Positions 1 through 11,849 of a DNA stretch of 64,000 nucleotides are shown one piece after another. The notes under the pieces are model-generated. The model did no database searches. It was not told the origin of the DNA and saw only the letters and a list, made by a program, of their open reading frames with translations. Every line of letters begins with the position of its first letter. Position 1 is the first letter of the stretch. The position numbers and the translations under genes are program-made. The DNA comes from Kitasatospora sp. MAP12-44 (lineage in GTDB: Bacteria; Actinomycetota; Actinomycetes; Streptomycetales; Streptomycetaceae). The stretch spans positions 248,001 through 312,000 of the forward strand of contig NZ_JARZAE010000004.1 of assembly GCF_029892095.1 (NCBI RefSeq), in the 5' to 3' direction.

Positions 1-399
1 GGCGAGTTCGAGGAGTCGTTGCGGTACGGGAGACCAGGCCTCACGGCGGCACGAAGCTGCCGGAACGTGCTGGTCGAGGCCAACATCCTGATCAACCTGG
101 GCCTGGCGGAACACGGGCTGCACCACGCCGAGAAGGCAGTGCGCTACCTCCAGGACGCGCTGTCGCTGTCCGAGACCGGCGGCGACCACTACCACGAGGC
201 CCTGGCCCTGTTCGGTCTCGCCAAGGTGCACCGCTCGGGATCGGCCCGGCAGGCGGCGCACGGCCTGGCAACCCGGGCGCTGCTGCGGCTGCGGGAGTTG
301 GAGGCCGGGGAGGTCGCCGAGCTCACGGATTTCCTCCGTGGCCTGGATGCCGGCTCCCCACCGGTGACAGCGGAGGATTCGGTGCGCCGCGCCGGATAG
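1..399 (+). CDS. 3' end of a TPR-containing regulator (5' truncated by window)
   Basis: The frame is open from base 1 and ends with TAG at 397-399, so only the C-terminal ~132 residues are present. The visible sequence is two to three helix-turn-helix repeats of TPR type, rich in Leu/Ala/Glu, with patterns such as NILINLGLAEHGLHH and HEALALFGLAKVHR. These are typical of the C-terminal TPR block of AfsR/SARP or NB-ARC-like actinobacterial regulators. No catalytic or DNA-binding domain is visible because the N-terminus lies outside the window. Its stop codon sits directly on the left edge of a MITE-like element (399-561), and the stop would be preserved if the element were excised. The family call is inference; the TPR character is seen. 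Confidence 0.6.
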   Translation, partial: GEFEESLRYGRPGLTAARSCRNVLVEANILINLGLAEHGLHHAEKAVRYLQDALSLSETGGDHYHEALALFGLAKVHRSGSARQAAHGLATRALLRLRELEAGEVAELTDFLRGLDAGSPPVTAEDSVRRAG

Positions 400-561
400 G
401 GCCTGTCCGGGCGATCTTGTCGGATCAGCGCGCGGCGTTGGGCGCCCGGCTGGGCGTGCGCCCGGATCGTCCTCGTACTGGGCCGTACTTGGATGATTCG
501 GGCGTGCGTCCAGGCGGGATGCCCGGCGTCGCGCGCCCGGCAAGATCGCCCGGACAGGCCC
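399..561. mobile_element. 163-bp MITE-like element with 21-bp perfect terminal inverted repeats and TA duplication
   Basis: The left end 399-419 begins GGGCCTGTCCGGGCGATC. The right end 541-561 is its perfect 21-bp reverse complement. A TA dinucleotide flanks both sides (397-398 and 562-563), as expected for a TA target-site duplication. The element is too short to encode a transposase, so it would need one in trans. The IS family is not assigned: TA duplication fits IS630/Tc1-mariner-like or some IS5-like elements. Both neighbouring genes end in or on it. The upstream TPR gene stop overlaps its first base, and the last ~45 codons of the LuxR gene on the other strand are read from it. Confidence 0.75.
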
Positions 562-1114
562 TAGCCGCGCTGCGCTGGTGCTGCTGCCAGATCAGCACCG
601 CCTCGACCCGGCTGCCCGCCCCGAGCGACCGGAAGATCCGGTTGATGTGGTTCTTCACGGTCTTCTCGCTGACGTGCAGTCGCGCGGCGATGTCGGCGTT
701 GCGCACACCGCGGGACACCAGGGCCATCACCTCGTGCTGACGCTGCGACAGGACCGCCACCGGGCTGTCGGCGTCGGTGTCCGGCACCGCGGCCAGGTGC
801 GGCCGGCTGTGCGGGACAGGGTGCTCGGCCGCCGGCCGGCCGGCGACCTCGACCACGCTCAGCCGGTACTCCGCGCACAGCCGGCGAGCGGCCGACCGGT
901 CCGTGACGGCCGCACCGACCAGGCCGGCCGCGCCGGCCGCCGGTCTGACGGTGACCTCGACGTAGGGCATGCGGACGATCTCCACGGCCAGGTTCTTGCC
1001 GGCGAACACCTGCCGGATCTGGGCCAGGATGTCCGGGCTCGTGATGGCGATCCGTACGCAGGTGGGAGCGACGTAGCTGGGACTGATCGGCACGGAGGCG
1101 GCGGCAACTGTCAT
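425..1114 (-). CDS. LuxR-type response-regulator-like transcription factor, C-terminus altered by a MITE
   Basis: This 229-aa protein starts at ATG 1114, 25 nt after the stop of the preceding T7SS-locus gene, so it is probably the last gene of that operon. Residues about 120-185 are a clear GerE/LuxR helix-turn-helix: LSQRQHEVMALVSRGVRNAD, then IAARLHVSEKTVKNHINRIF. The N-terminal ~115 residues resemble a degenerate receiver or sensor domain; I see no phosphoacceptor Asp motif I would trust. The reading frame runs into the 399-561 element, and about 45 C-terminal residues (RACPGDLAG onwards, Arg/Pro-rich) are element-encoded, so the tail is not ancestral. It may regulate the T7SS operon it terminates (inference). 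No strong ribosome-binding site is seen. Confidence 0.8.
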   Translation of the reverse strand: MTVAAASVPISPSYVAPTCVRIAITSPDILAQIRQVFAGKNLAVEIVRMPYVEVTVRPAAGAAGLVGAAVTDRSAARRLCAEYRLSVVEVAGRPAAEHPVPHSRPHLAAVPDTDADSPVAVLSQRQHEVMALVSRGVRNADIAARLHVSEKTVKNHINRIFRSLGAGSRVEAVLIWQQHQRSAARACPGDLAGRATPGIPPGRTPESSKYGPVRGRSGRTPSRAPNAAR

Positions 1115-1138
1115 ACGCTCAGCGTGGCGGAGCCGGCT

Positions 1139-1807
1139 TCAGACCTCCTTCACGTCCGGTTCAGACGCCGGAGCAAGCTGGGCGAGCACGTCGTCCTCGG
1201 TCGGGACGTCGACGCGGTCCGCCCAGCGCAGCGTCGACACGATCATGTCGAAGAGCAGGACGACGGCCTGGACCGGCGCGGCGTCGACGTCGCCGTCGGT
1301 CAGCACGGTGAAGGTGAGCAGTCCCCACGCGCCGGGCGCGTCCGGATTGGACACGTAGTACGAGACCTGCCAGGACGGCGCCTTGCGCCGGATCCGGCCG
1401 CTGTCCACGACCGAGGCCACCCGCACCGCCGGAGCGCCACCGATCTCCAGGAAGGTCCCGCCGGCCCCCGCATCGGCCAGGATGGAGGCCAGCAGCTGTT
1501 CCGGGTCCTCCGTCCCGTCCTCGCCTTCGAGCACGGTCACCAGCATCGATCCGGGCAGCCGGATGCCGCTGAACTCCTGCAGCGGCAGCAGGACCGAGCG
1601 GGCGCTCTGCCGCGCGGCCTCGTCGGTCGCCTCGGTGAGTTCCTTGCGCAGCATCTTGCGCCACGGACCCGCCTTGTCCCGCGGCAGCGAGTCGGGCAGG
1701 TGGTGGTGGACCACGTCGTCGATGATCCGGCGGCGCAGCCTGGTGGTGTCCGCGGTGGTGGGAATCTGCACCCAGCCGTCCGGGAGGACGAGTTCGAAGT
1801 CGATCAT
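1139..1807 (-). CDS. T7SS-locus protein of unknown function (222 aa)
   Basis: The ATG at 1805-1807 overlaps the upstream gene stop by 4 bp (ATGA), implying translational coupling. The protein begins MIDFELVLPDGWVQIPTT, contains a charged helical stretch (residues ~40-75) and ends in beta-rich sequence with SYYVSNPDAPGAWGLLTFTV. The FELxLPxGW start and alternating strands recall Mog1/PsbP-like folds found near secretion loci, but that is an impression, not a family match. No signal peptide or membrane segment is visible. Co-translation with the T7SS genes suggests a cytosolic accessory or chaperone-like role (inference). Confidence 0.75.
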   Translation of the reverse strand: MIDFELVLPDGWVQIPTTADTTRLRRRIIDDVVHHHLPDSLPRDKAGPWRKMLRKELTEATDEAARQSARSVLLPLQEFSGIRLPGSMLVTVLEGEDGTEDPEQLLASILADAGAGGTFLEIGGAPAVRVASVVDSGRIRRKAPSWQVSYYVSNPDAPGAWGLLTFTVLTDGDVDAAPVQAVVLLFDMIVSTLRWADRVDVPTEDDVLAQLAPASEPDVKEV

Positions 1808-2574
1808 GCCGGCCCTCCCCCGGTGGCTGCGACTTCGGTGGACGCGACTTCGGCGGCGGCGACTTCGGCGGCTGCGACGAAGCCCAGCAGGGCCGGACCC
1901 CCGTCGCTGGGAGCGCATTCGTCGGCTGTCCGGTGCATCAACTGCTCGACTCCGTTGCCGATCAAGGCCATCAGTCCCATCTCGAAGACGAGGGTGGTCA
2001 GCATGACGTCGATGCCGACGCCCGGCGCGCCACCGGTCGGCGGCACGTCGAGGCGCATCGCCGCGTGGACGCGCGCGTAGGCGGCGCCCTCCGCGCTGCG
2101 GCACAGGGCGAACACCCGCAGCCCGTCACCGATCGAGGTGGTCACGTAGTCGACGACGGGCTCGCGCGCGTCACCCTCCATGCCGCGGGCGCCGACCAGG
2201 TCCATGAGGTAGTTGGGATCCCCCACCGCGGGCCCGCGGAACTCCACGACCACCGGGACCGGCGCCCATCTCGGCCGATCGCCCACGAACGCCGCGCCCC
2301 AGGCCAGCCGGGCCCCGGCGGGCAGCTGGCCCGCGCGTTCCAGCAGCCAGCGGGCGGCGTCACGTCCCGGCATGTCCGGCGTGATGGGGAACTCCGCCCC
2401 GGCGTCGGCGGGCCAGGTCGCGCGTACGGCGGCCAGGCCCTCGGACGTCCATTCCTCGAACAGGCCCACCAGGTACTCGGTCCACTCCTCGTACGCCGGC
2501 TCGCCCGGTCGCACGGCCGGCACCCACTCCCAGTGCCACGGCTGCTGCGTCAGCGCCGCCAGATCGTCGTTCAT
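1804..2574 (-). CDS. T7SS-locus protein of unknown function (256 aa) with a C-terminal AEVAA repeat
   Basis: The start at ATG 2574 is chosen because GGGAGAAG lies just upstream; the frame remains open further 5' but has no ribosome site there. The N-terminus is Trp-rich and acidic (QQPWHWEWVPAVRPGEP; GLFEEWTSEG). The middle is beta-strand-like (PVVVEFRGPAVGDPNYL; YVTTSIGDGLRVFALCRS). The last 25 residues are a low-complexity tail of repeated AEVAA/TEVAA units encoded by a 15-bp DNA repeat. There is no signal peptide or transmembrane segment. It overlaps the next gene by 4 bp and follows the putative secreted protein by 17 nt, so the two are probably co-expressed. I do not recognise the family. 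Confidence 0.75.
   Translation of the reverse strand: MNDDLAALTQQPWHWEWVPAVRPGEPAYEEWTEYLVGLFEEWTSEGLAAVRATWPADAGAEFPITPDMPGRDAARWLLERAGQLPAGARLAWGAAFVGDRPRWAPVPVVVEFRGPAVGDPNYLMDLVGARGMEGDAREPVVDYVTTSIGDGLRVFALCRSAEGAAYARVHAAMRLDVPPTGGAPGVGIDVMLTTLVFEMGLMALIGNGVEQLMHRTADECAPSDGGPALLGFVAAAEVAAAEVASTEVAATGGGPA
1825..1884. repeat. Four tandem 15-bp units inside a coding region
   Basis: Units at 1825-1839, 1840-1854, 1855-1869 and 1870-1884 share the core GCGACTTCGG and encode the Ala-Glu-Val-Ala-rich C-terminal tail of the 1804-2574 gene on the minus strand. The fourth unit is diverged. A 15-bp period keeps the frame, so copy number can change without killing the gene. Confidence 0.7.
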
Positions 2575-2591
2575 CTTCTCTCCCGTGCTCG

Positions 2592-3998
2592 CTAGGAGGG
2601 GTTGACCGAGGGAATCCAACCCTGCAGCCGCCCGCCGGTGTAGATCAACCCGCCCATGCCGAACGCACCGTTCAGACCGCCCCAGGCGAACCAGAGCGGC
2701 GAGATCTTGCCGCCGATCGCCGCCATGATGCCCGAGAGGTCGCGGAAGCCGCTCAGGCCGCCGATGACGCCCGACCAGTCCCCCAGGAACTTCAACGGAT
2801 TGCTGAACAACGATGCCCACAGCTCGCCGGCCTTCCCGAACTGCATCCCCGCCGATTGCCAGAATCCGATCTCGGGGGTGATCCCGCCGAACTTGCCCAA
2901 CAGCCAGTTGGTGGCCGGGTTGTTGAACCAGTCCGACATGTTCGTCCACCCGGTGGCCGGGTTCACCGGAATGGTGAAGTCGCCCGGGGTGGTGTTGACC
3001 CCGGTGGTGACGCTCGGTCCGGTCCTCACCCCCGCCGGTCCCACCGGTTGCAGTTCGATGGGCGCGCCAGGACCCCAGCGCAGTTGCGGCGGGTTCACCG
3101 TGATCGGGCGCGGCCGGCCGGCGAGCGTGCCGAGGGTCTTGGCGGCGTTGGCCATGCCCTTGGCCACCACGGAGGCGATGGCGCCCAGGCCGGCCAGGCC
3201 GAGCCCGACGGCCCCGAGGATCACGTCGGCCAGGCTGCCCTTGCCGTCCTTGTAGAGCACGATGTTGGCGATCAGCGTGATGGCGCCGGCGACCACTCCG
3301 GCGAGGACCAGCACGTCCACACCGGGGATGAGGATCGCGAGGACACCCAGGATCATGCCGATGATGGCGAAGATCTGGCTGATCTTGGCCATCACGGCGT
3401 CGAGCTTGTCCTTGTAGGTGTCGGTCAGCCCGTCGTCGTACCTCCTGGCGCTGACCGCGTCGCCGAAGCGCTTGCCGGCCACGTTGAGCGCGTCCAGCGC
3501 GTTGTTGAGCCGCGTCTTGGCCGCCGACATGTTCGCGTCGGCGTCGGACTTGGCCTTGTTCTTGTCGTTGCCCTTCTGCTGCTCCGCGGGGGTGGTGGTG
3601 CCGTCCGAGCTCTTCTGCGGATCCGGCATGCCGTTCGCCTTGGTCTGGGCGGTCTTGGCCGCCTCGGCGTCCGTCAGCGCGGCGGCGGTCTCGCTGAGCC
3701 CCTGGTCCAGGTCCGGCTCGTACTTGCCGATCTCGCCTGCGACGTCGTGGTAGCGCACGGCGGCCTTGCTGAGTCTGTCGTTGAGCGAACTCGCCTCGGA
3801 CTTCAGCCCCTGGACGTACTGGCCGGCGAGGCTGTCGCTGTTGGTACTGACGATCTGCTGCAGCTTGGCGGTCGCGTCGTCGATGGTCGTCGCGATGTGG
3901 GCGTAGCGCTTCTGTGCCGCGACCACCACGTCGGGGTCGGCGTGGACAGGGTCCGAGTCCCGGTCCAACGGCGACCAGTCGAGATTTCTGATGGACAT
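2592..3998 (-). CDS. Putative T7SS-secreted protein (468 aa)
   Basis: It starts at ATG 3998 behind AAGGAG. Residues ~1-110 form the helical T7SS-signal type N-terminus seen in actinobacterial secreted substrates (SIRNLDWSPLDRDSDPVHAD, then long helices). A Lys/Asp/Gln-rich linker follows at ~115-150. There is a hydrophobic block at ~205-275 with two long apolar stretches (FAIIGMILGVLAILIPGV; LAGVVAGAITLIANIVL) and a Gly/Ala hydrophobic segment. The C-terminal ~180 residues are Gly/Trp/Asn/Pro-rich (WTNMSDWFNNPATNWLLGKF) with no toxin motif that I recognise. The length and plan fit putative T7SS-secreted proteins of Streptomyces. It lies between esx2 and two small unknowns that could be its chaperones or immunity factors (inference). 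Confidence 0.75.
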   Translation of the reverse strand: MSIRNLDWSPLDRDSDPVHADPDVVVAAQKRYAHIATTIDDATAKLQQIVSTNSDSLAGQYVQGLKSEASSLNDRLSKAAVRYHDVAGEIGKYEPDLDQGLSETAAALTDAEAAKTAQTKANGMPDPQKSSDGTTTPAEQQKGNDKNKAKSDADANMSAAKTRLNNALDALNVAGKRFGDAVSARRYDDGLTDTYKDKLDAVMAKISQIFAIIGMILGVLAILIPGVDVLVLAGVVAGAITLIANIVLYKDGKGSLADVILGAVGLGLAGLGAIASVVAKGMANAAKTLGTLAGRPRPITVNPPQLRWGPGAPIELQPVGPAGVRTGPSVTTGVNTTPGDFTIPVNPATGWTNMSDWFNNPATNWLLGKFGGITPEIGFWQSAGMQFGKAGELWASLFSNPLKFLGDWSGVIGGLSGFRDLSGIMAAIGGKISPLWFAWGGLNGAFGMGGLIYTGGRLQGWIPSVNPS

Positions 3999-4043
3999 TC
4001 AGTTCTCCTTGGCCTTACCCAACTTGCCCGACTTGACGAATCG

Positions 4044-4321
4044 TCAGTTCTTCTGGAGGGAATCCAGCAGCTGCTTCTCCCCCTGCGACCAGGCAGTGTC
4101 GATCTTGGTCACCTGGTCGCGCAGGGTCTTCATGTCCTTGACCATCGCGTCGCGGTGGACGGTCCAGTTGTCGGCGAAGTCGCCCATCGACAGATTGGCG
4201 TTCTTCTGCCCCCAGAGCCCCTTGTCGTCGTTCTGGAAGTCCAGCGCCCCCTCGAACTGGCTGATCAGCTCGTTGAGGTCGTTGACCAGGTCCTGCAGGT
4301 CCTTCACCACGAGGTCTGCCA

Positions 4322-4325
<4 letters not shown>
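4044..4325 (-). CDS. WXG100/Esx-like small helical protein (esx2)
   Basis: This 93-aa protein is a predicted helical hairpin. Its first ATG (4325) overlaps the eccC stop (4322-4324), so it is translationally coupled. The order is helix 1 (VVKDLQDLVNDLNELISQFE), a central turn with GLWGQK and NANLSMGDF, then helix 2 (DNWTVHRDAMVKDMKTLRDQ). Size, helix-turn-helix plan and position next to the FtsK-type ATPase support Esx family membership. The W-G is present as GLWGQ, slightly different from a strict central WXG. Presumed function: partner or substrate of the T7SS channel, likely dimerising with the 8879-9175 product. Confidence 0.75.
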
Positions 4326-8785
<4,460 letters not shown>

Positions 8786-8878
8786 GGCTCCCAACCCCTC
8801 ATGAGTGCGGGCGCCCGCGCCGGGGATTCGGCCGGCGCGGGGCGCGCATACGGTGCCCGGACAACTCCGGGCCGACTA

Positions 8879-9175
8879 CTACTTGTTGAGGGAGCCGGAC
8901 AGCTGGGTGTCCATGTCCTGCATCGCGGTCACGGCCTTGTTGAGCCAGCTCGACAGCTGTTCCAGGGTGTCCATGGCCTGAACGGCCGAGGTGTTGAACT
9001 CGGTGTGCACCTCGTCGAACTTGCCCGACGCCTGCTCGGTGACAAAGCCGTTGGTGGTCAGGTTGTCGACGATGGTCCTGCACTGGTTGAGCTTGTCGTC
9101 GATGTCGGCCTTGTTGTTGCTCATCGTGGTCGCCGCGTCCACCATCTCCTGGTAGGTGACGTTCAGATTCGCCAT
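8879..9175 (-). CDS. WXG100/Esx-family protein, first gene of the T7SS operon (esx1)
   Basis: This 98-aa all-helical protein starts at ATG 9175 behind AGAAGGGA. Helix 1 is NVTYQEMVDAATTMSNNKAD through VDNLTTNGF. The turn reads TTNGFVTEQASGKF where WXG would be, and helix 2 follows (EVHTEFNTSAVQAMDTLEQL). The central Trp is replaced (TNGF), as in SAG/TNG-type Esx proteins of Streptomyces. The gene heads the operon about 95 nt upstream of eccC. It is likely a secreted partner of the 4044-4325 product and a ligand for the third EccC module (family knowledge plus inference). Confidence 0.85.
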   Translation of the reverse strand: MANLNVTYQEMVDAATTMSNNKADIDDKLNQCRTIVDNLTTNGFVTEQASGKFDEVHTEFNTSAVQAMDTLEQLSSWLNKAVTAMQDMDTQLSGSLNK

Positions 9176-9244
9176 GGTCTGTCCCTTCTGATGCAGCTGC
9201 CGAGCGTCGCGGTAAGCAGCGACACATTCGGCACGGACGCTTCG

Positions 9245-9273
9245 ATGCTAGGAACGGACCCGATGCCGGTCCA
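9245..9273 (-). promoter_or_regulatory. Candidate sigma70-type promoter of the T7SS operon
   Basis: Read on the minus strand, TGGACC (9273-9268) and TAGCAT (9250-9245) are separated by exactly 17 bp, close to the vegetative consensus. The implied 5' leader to the esx1 ATG is about 60 nt. A strong hairpin sequence (9278-9319) abuts its upstream side. Confidence 0.45.
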
Positions 9274-9277
9274 GAAC

Positions 9278-9319
9278 CCCGGGGAGGGCTTGGGTCCAGG
9301 GGCCCAAGCCCTCCCCGGG
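9278..9319. terminator. Perfect 17-bp inverted repeat in the divergent T7SS promoter region
   Basis: CCCGGGGAGGGCTTGGG (9278-9294) pairs perfectly with 9303-9319, with an 8-nt loop. It sits between the divergent esx1 and lectin-protein genes, 4 bp upstream of the candidate -35 box, so it is not downstream of any annotated gene. It could insulate the divergent promoters as a bidirectional terminator or act as a regulator-binding palindrome. Confidence 0.5.
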
Positions 9320-9478
9320 CTCGGCGTTGACACCTCCCGCGCGGGAAGAGCAACGTTTGGAGGAGACCGAATGCCCCGTCCTCGCCGGTCGATGCGGGGC
9401 GGCTCCTGACGATGCGACAGCCACGCCGGACGGGGTGTACAACGACACGACCCGCCGCCCACAGCCGAGGAGACACAG

Positions 9479-10948
9479 GTGACACTGCTGAGCCGACCCG
9501 CTGATCGCGCTCATCGCCGCGGTGACTGGCTTGCCCGGATCCGCAGGTCGCGAAAGGCCGAGCCGCGATCGGGACCAGGCCCGCGCGCCGATCACGGCCT
9601 GTGGACCGTGGACCGGATCGTGCGCGTCCTGGCCACCGCCTGCGACCGCGAGAACCGCGCCGTTCCGGTGGCCCACGCCGTCGTCGTCGGCCCCGACACC
9701 GTCTGGCTCCGCCTGCGGACCCCCGACGAGCGGCCCCCCACCGGGTGGACCGCCGAGCAAGGCGGCCGGACCTGGCATGCGCCACTGCGCCGGCTGCAGA
9801 ACGAGAGTGTGGCGGAGTCGCTGACGGAGCCGTACCCGCGGCTGGTCTCACTCGGTGACACCAGCAAGGGCTTCGTTCTGCTCAACCTCAGCCAGGCCGG
9901 CGGCATCATCAGCCTGGAAGGCGACGCCCGGCAGGCGAGGGCCCTGGCCGAGGACTGGACCCACGAGCTCACCGCGAGCCCATGGTCACGGGAGGTGCGG
10001 GTGGTCCGGATGGGGTTCAAGCCCGGCCCCGCGGAGCGGTTCGGATCGGCCGAGGCACCGCCGCTGGCCGACGGCGAGGCCGAACTGGGCGACGAGACAG
10101 GCGGAGTGGCCCTGCTGACCGGTCTACCCGGCGGCCGCGACCGCGAGTCCCTCTACCGGCTGGCCGAGGATCCGGAGGGTCGGTGGTCGGTGGTCGTCCT
10201 CGGCCGGGTCGACCATCCGCGGTGGCGCTTCACCATTGACGCAACCGGTGTCGTGGACACCGGCCTTCTGGACGAGCCCGTGGCACGCCGGCTGAACTCG
10301 GCAGTGGACGCGCCTGCCCACGAGGAAGTCGACCCCGATCCCGTAAGCCCCCCGGTCGGCAGGAGCGCACCCGAAAACCGCCTGCGCGAGCAGCTGTTCG
10401 CCCGCCCGTGGGTCACCATCGCGGCCGGGGTCCTCGCCTGCCTGGTGGGCGGTGCCGTCGTTCTCGCGCTGAACGGCTCCTCATCGCCCTCCGCGCCTGC
10501 GGCCCAGGCCTCCGGCACTCAGGCAGCCGCAGCCTCGAAGCCGACGAACAGCGCGCCGGCCACGGGCGCGGCGACCGGGACCGCGGCCGCGGCCACGCTG
10601 GTGAACTCCGGCGCCGGCAAGTGCCTCAGCGGTTCAGCGGGCACGGACGGCACACCGCTGATCCTGTCGGCGTGCAACGGCACCGCGACCCAGAAGTGGG
10701 CCGCCACCTCCGACGGCACGATCCAGACCAACGGCCTCTGCATGGACGCCGCCTGGGGCAGCACCGCTCCCGGCACGGTCGTGCAGGTCGCGCGCTGCAG
10801 CGGCAACCCGGCGCAGCACTTCTCCCTCACCAGCGGCATGCTCTACTCCGCGCAGGCCAAACTGTGCGCGGGCGCGGTGAACGGCGGCACGGCGATCCAG
10901 TTGCTCCCCTGCGACCAGAGCGCGGCCGAACTCTTCAAACGAGGCTGA
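9479..10948 (+). CDS. Membrane-anchored protein with extracytoplasmic ricin-B lectin domain, divergent from T7SS operon
   Basis: This 489-aa protein starts at GTG 9479 behind GAGGAG. Residues 1-~320 form a soluble cytoplasmic part (WTVDRIVRVLATACDRENRA; SKGFVLLNLSQAGGIISLEG). One transmembrane helix lies at ~320-342 (VTIAAGVLACLVGGAVVLAL). A Ser/Ala/Thr/Pro linker follows, and then a C-terminal beta-trefoil of ricin-B type (~370-489) with three CNG/CSG/CDQ...(Q)xW-like repeats (CNGTATQKWAATSDG, CSGNPAQHF). The predicted topology puts the lectin domain outside. It shares its intergenic promoter region with the T7SS operon, so it may be an envelope component or cell-wall tether for the system (inference). 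The N-terminal family is not recognised. Confidence 0.75.
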   Translation: MTLLSRPADRAHRRGDWLARIRRSRKAEPRSGPGPRADHGLWTVDRIVRVLATACDRENRAVPVAHAVVVGPDTVWLRLRTPDERPPTGWTAEQGGRTWHAPLRRLQNESVAESLTEPYPRLVSLGDTSKGFVLLNLSQAGGIISLEGDARQARALAEDWTHELTASPWSREVRVVRMGFKPGPAERFGSAEAPPLADGEAELGDETGGVALLTGLPGGRDRESLYRLAEDPEGRWSVVVLGRVDHPRWRFTIDATGVVDTGLLDEPVARRLNSAVDAPAHEEVDPDPVSPPVGRSAPENRLREQLFARPWVTIAAGVLACLVGGAVVLALNGSSSPSAPAAQASGTQAAAASKPTNSAPATGAATGTAAAATLVNSGAGKCLSGSAGTDGTPLILSACNGTATQKWAATSDGTIQTNGLCMDAAWGSTAPGTVVQVARCSGNPAQHFSLTSGMLYSAQAKLCAGAVNGGTAIQLLPCDQSAAELFKRG

Positions 10949-11106
10949 ACGCCGTCGCCCGGCGATGATCTGTCAGCACGACATCAGGATCGGCGTCCCC
11001 AGGAGCTTGACCGGACCGAACCGGGCGCAACCATCGCCAGCAGCGGAGAAGCGGCGAAGCGGCGAATGCGGTCGTCACGGTCGGCTGCGCCGGTGAACCA
11101 GCCTCT

Positions 11107-11207
11107 GGCCGCTCAGCGCGCTGCCCGCCTCCCGCTGTGCCAGCCTGGAATGGGAATTGTCCGCCGGCCGACCGACCTGGCGGCAGACCGTTCGAAGGAG
11201 CCCAGAT
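11107..11207 (+). repeat. Upstream region copy A of a duplicated gene unit
   Basis: The ~100 bp before the DUF7144 start (from CTCAGCGCGCTGCCCG through GAAGGAGCCC) is closely repeated at 15697-15797 before the second DUF7144 gene. Promoter, ribosome site, gene and terminator were therefore copied together. The rest of 10949-11106 holds only short AAGCGGCG iterations and no gene. Confidence 0.7.
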
Positions 11208-11639
11208 ATGGCCAGCAACACCAGTGGAGCGCCGGCAGGCGCCCAGGCCAGCCGGCGCCCATTCGCCACCGGATGGACCTTCTTTGCCGCAGCGATGATG
11301 ATCTTTGGTGGCGCGATGGCGATATTCGAGGGAATCGCCGCAATCGCCAAGGACGATCTGGTCATCCTCACGCGCCACTACTCATACAGCTTCAACACCA
11401 CCGGCTGGGGCTGGGTGCACCTCATCCTGGGCGTCCTCGTCGTCCTTACGGGCGTGGCCCTCTTCGGCGGCGCCGTGTGGGCGCGCATCGTGGGTATCGC
11501 CCTCGCCGGTCTCGCGATGCTCGCCAACTTCCTCTGGCTGCCCTACTACCCGTTCTGGGCAATCGTGTTGATCGCCATCGACATCTTCGTCATCTGGGCG
11601 CTCTGCGCCGGAATGACCAGAGAGCCCGGCGAGATCTGA
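11208..11639 (+). CDS. DUF7144-type four-helix membrane protein, copy A
   Basis: This 143-aa integral membrane protein begins MASNTSGAPAGAQ at ATG 11208, seven bases after GAAGGAG. Four hydrophobic segments are seen (FFAAAMMIFGGAMAIFEGIA; VHLILGVLVVLTGVALFGGA; IVGIALAGLAMLANFLWL; AIVLIAIDIFVIWALCAG), with short charged loops including KDDLVILTRHYSYSFNTTGW. It is closely similar to the 15798-16229 product across its whole length. Function is unknown; homologues are common in actinobacterial stress-gene islands. A terminator hairpin follows immediately. Codon 51, TTA in copy B, is CTG here. Confidence 0.85.
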   Translation: MASNTSGAPAGAQASRRPFATGWTFFAAAMMIFGGAMAIFEGIAAIAKDDLVILTRHYSYSFNTTGWGWVHLILGVLVVLTGVALFGGAVWARIVGIALAGLAMLANFLWLPYYPFWAIVLIAIDIFVIWALCAGMTREPGEI

Positions 11640-11641
11640 CG

Positions 11642-11668
11642 GTGCGCCCGGTCACCGTCCGGGCGCAC
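11642..11668 (+). terminator. Terminator-like hairpin after DUF7144 copy A
   Basis: A 10-bp perfect stem, GTGCGCCCGG / CCGGGCGCAC, with loop TCACCGT begins three bases after the stop codon. It has no U-tract, as is usual in high-GC actinobacteria. It is the homologue of the hairpin at 16226-16265. Confidence 0.65.
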
Positions 11669-11774
11669 AGCTGGATTTGCACAGCCCCGGTTGCCCCGAC
11701 AGCAGTTGAAGCCGAGGCGTGGCTGCGATCCAGGTGGGGTACTGCTCGGCCTCGTCCAGAGCCTCCGCCGGTGC

Positions 11775-11846
11775 GGGCTGCCGGCGGACAACCTGATCCT
11801 CACGCGGATCGCGGCCCTGGTCGCCATGGACGCGCCGGAGGTGCGA
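11775..11846 (+). pseudogene. Fragment of a carboxymuconolactone-decarboxylase-like gene
   Basis: The frame reads LPADNLILTRIAALVAMDAP. This resembles the conserved xLMLVRxAALVAxDAPP stretch of actinobacterial carboxymuconolactone-decarboxylase family proteins as I remember it. There is no start region before it and no domain after it; the next gene starts at 11850. A second scrap with the same motif lies at 24983-25133. I treat it as a decayed remnant rather than the N-terminus of the following membrane protein. Confidence 0.45.
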
Positions 11847-11849
11847 ATC

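Noticed and set aside
578..2080. 500-aa plus-strand ORF
   Set aside because: Antisense of the LuxR and 1139-1807 genes; Arg/His/Val/Asp-rich composition typical of high-GC shadow frames, no ribosome site.
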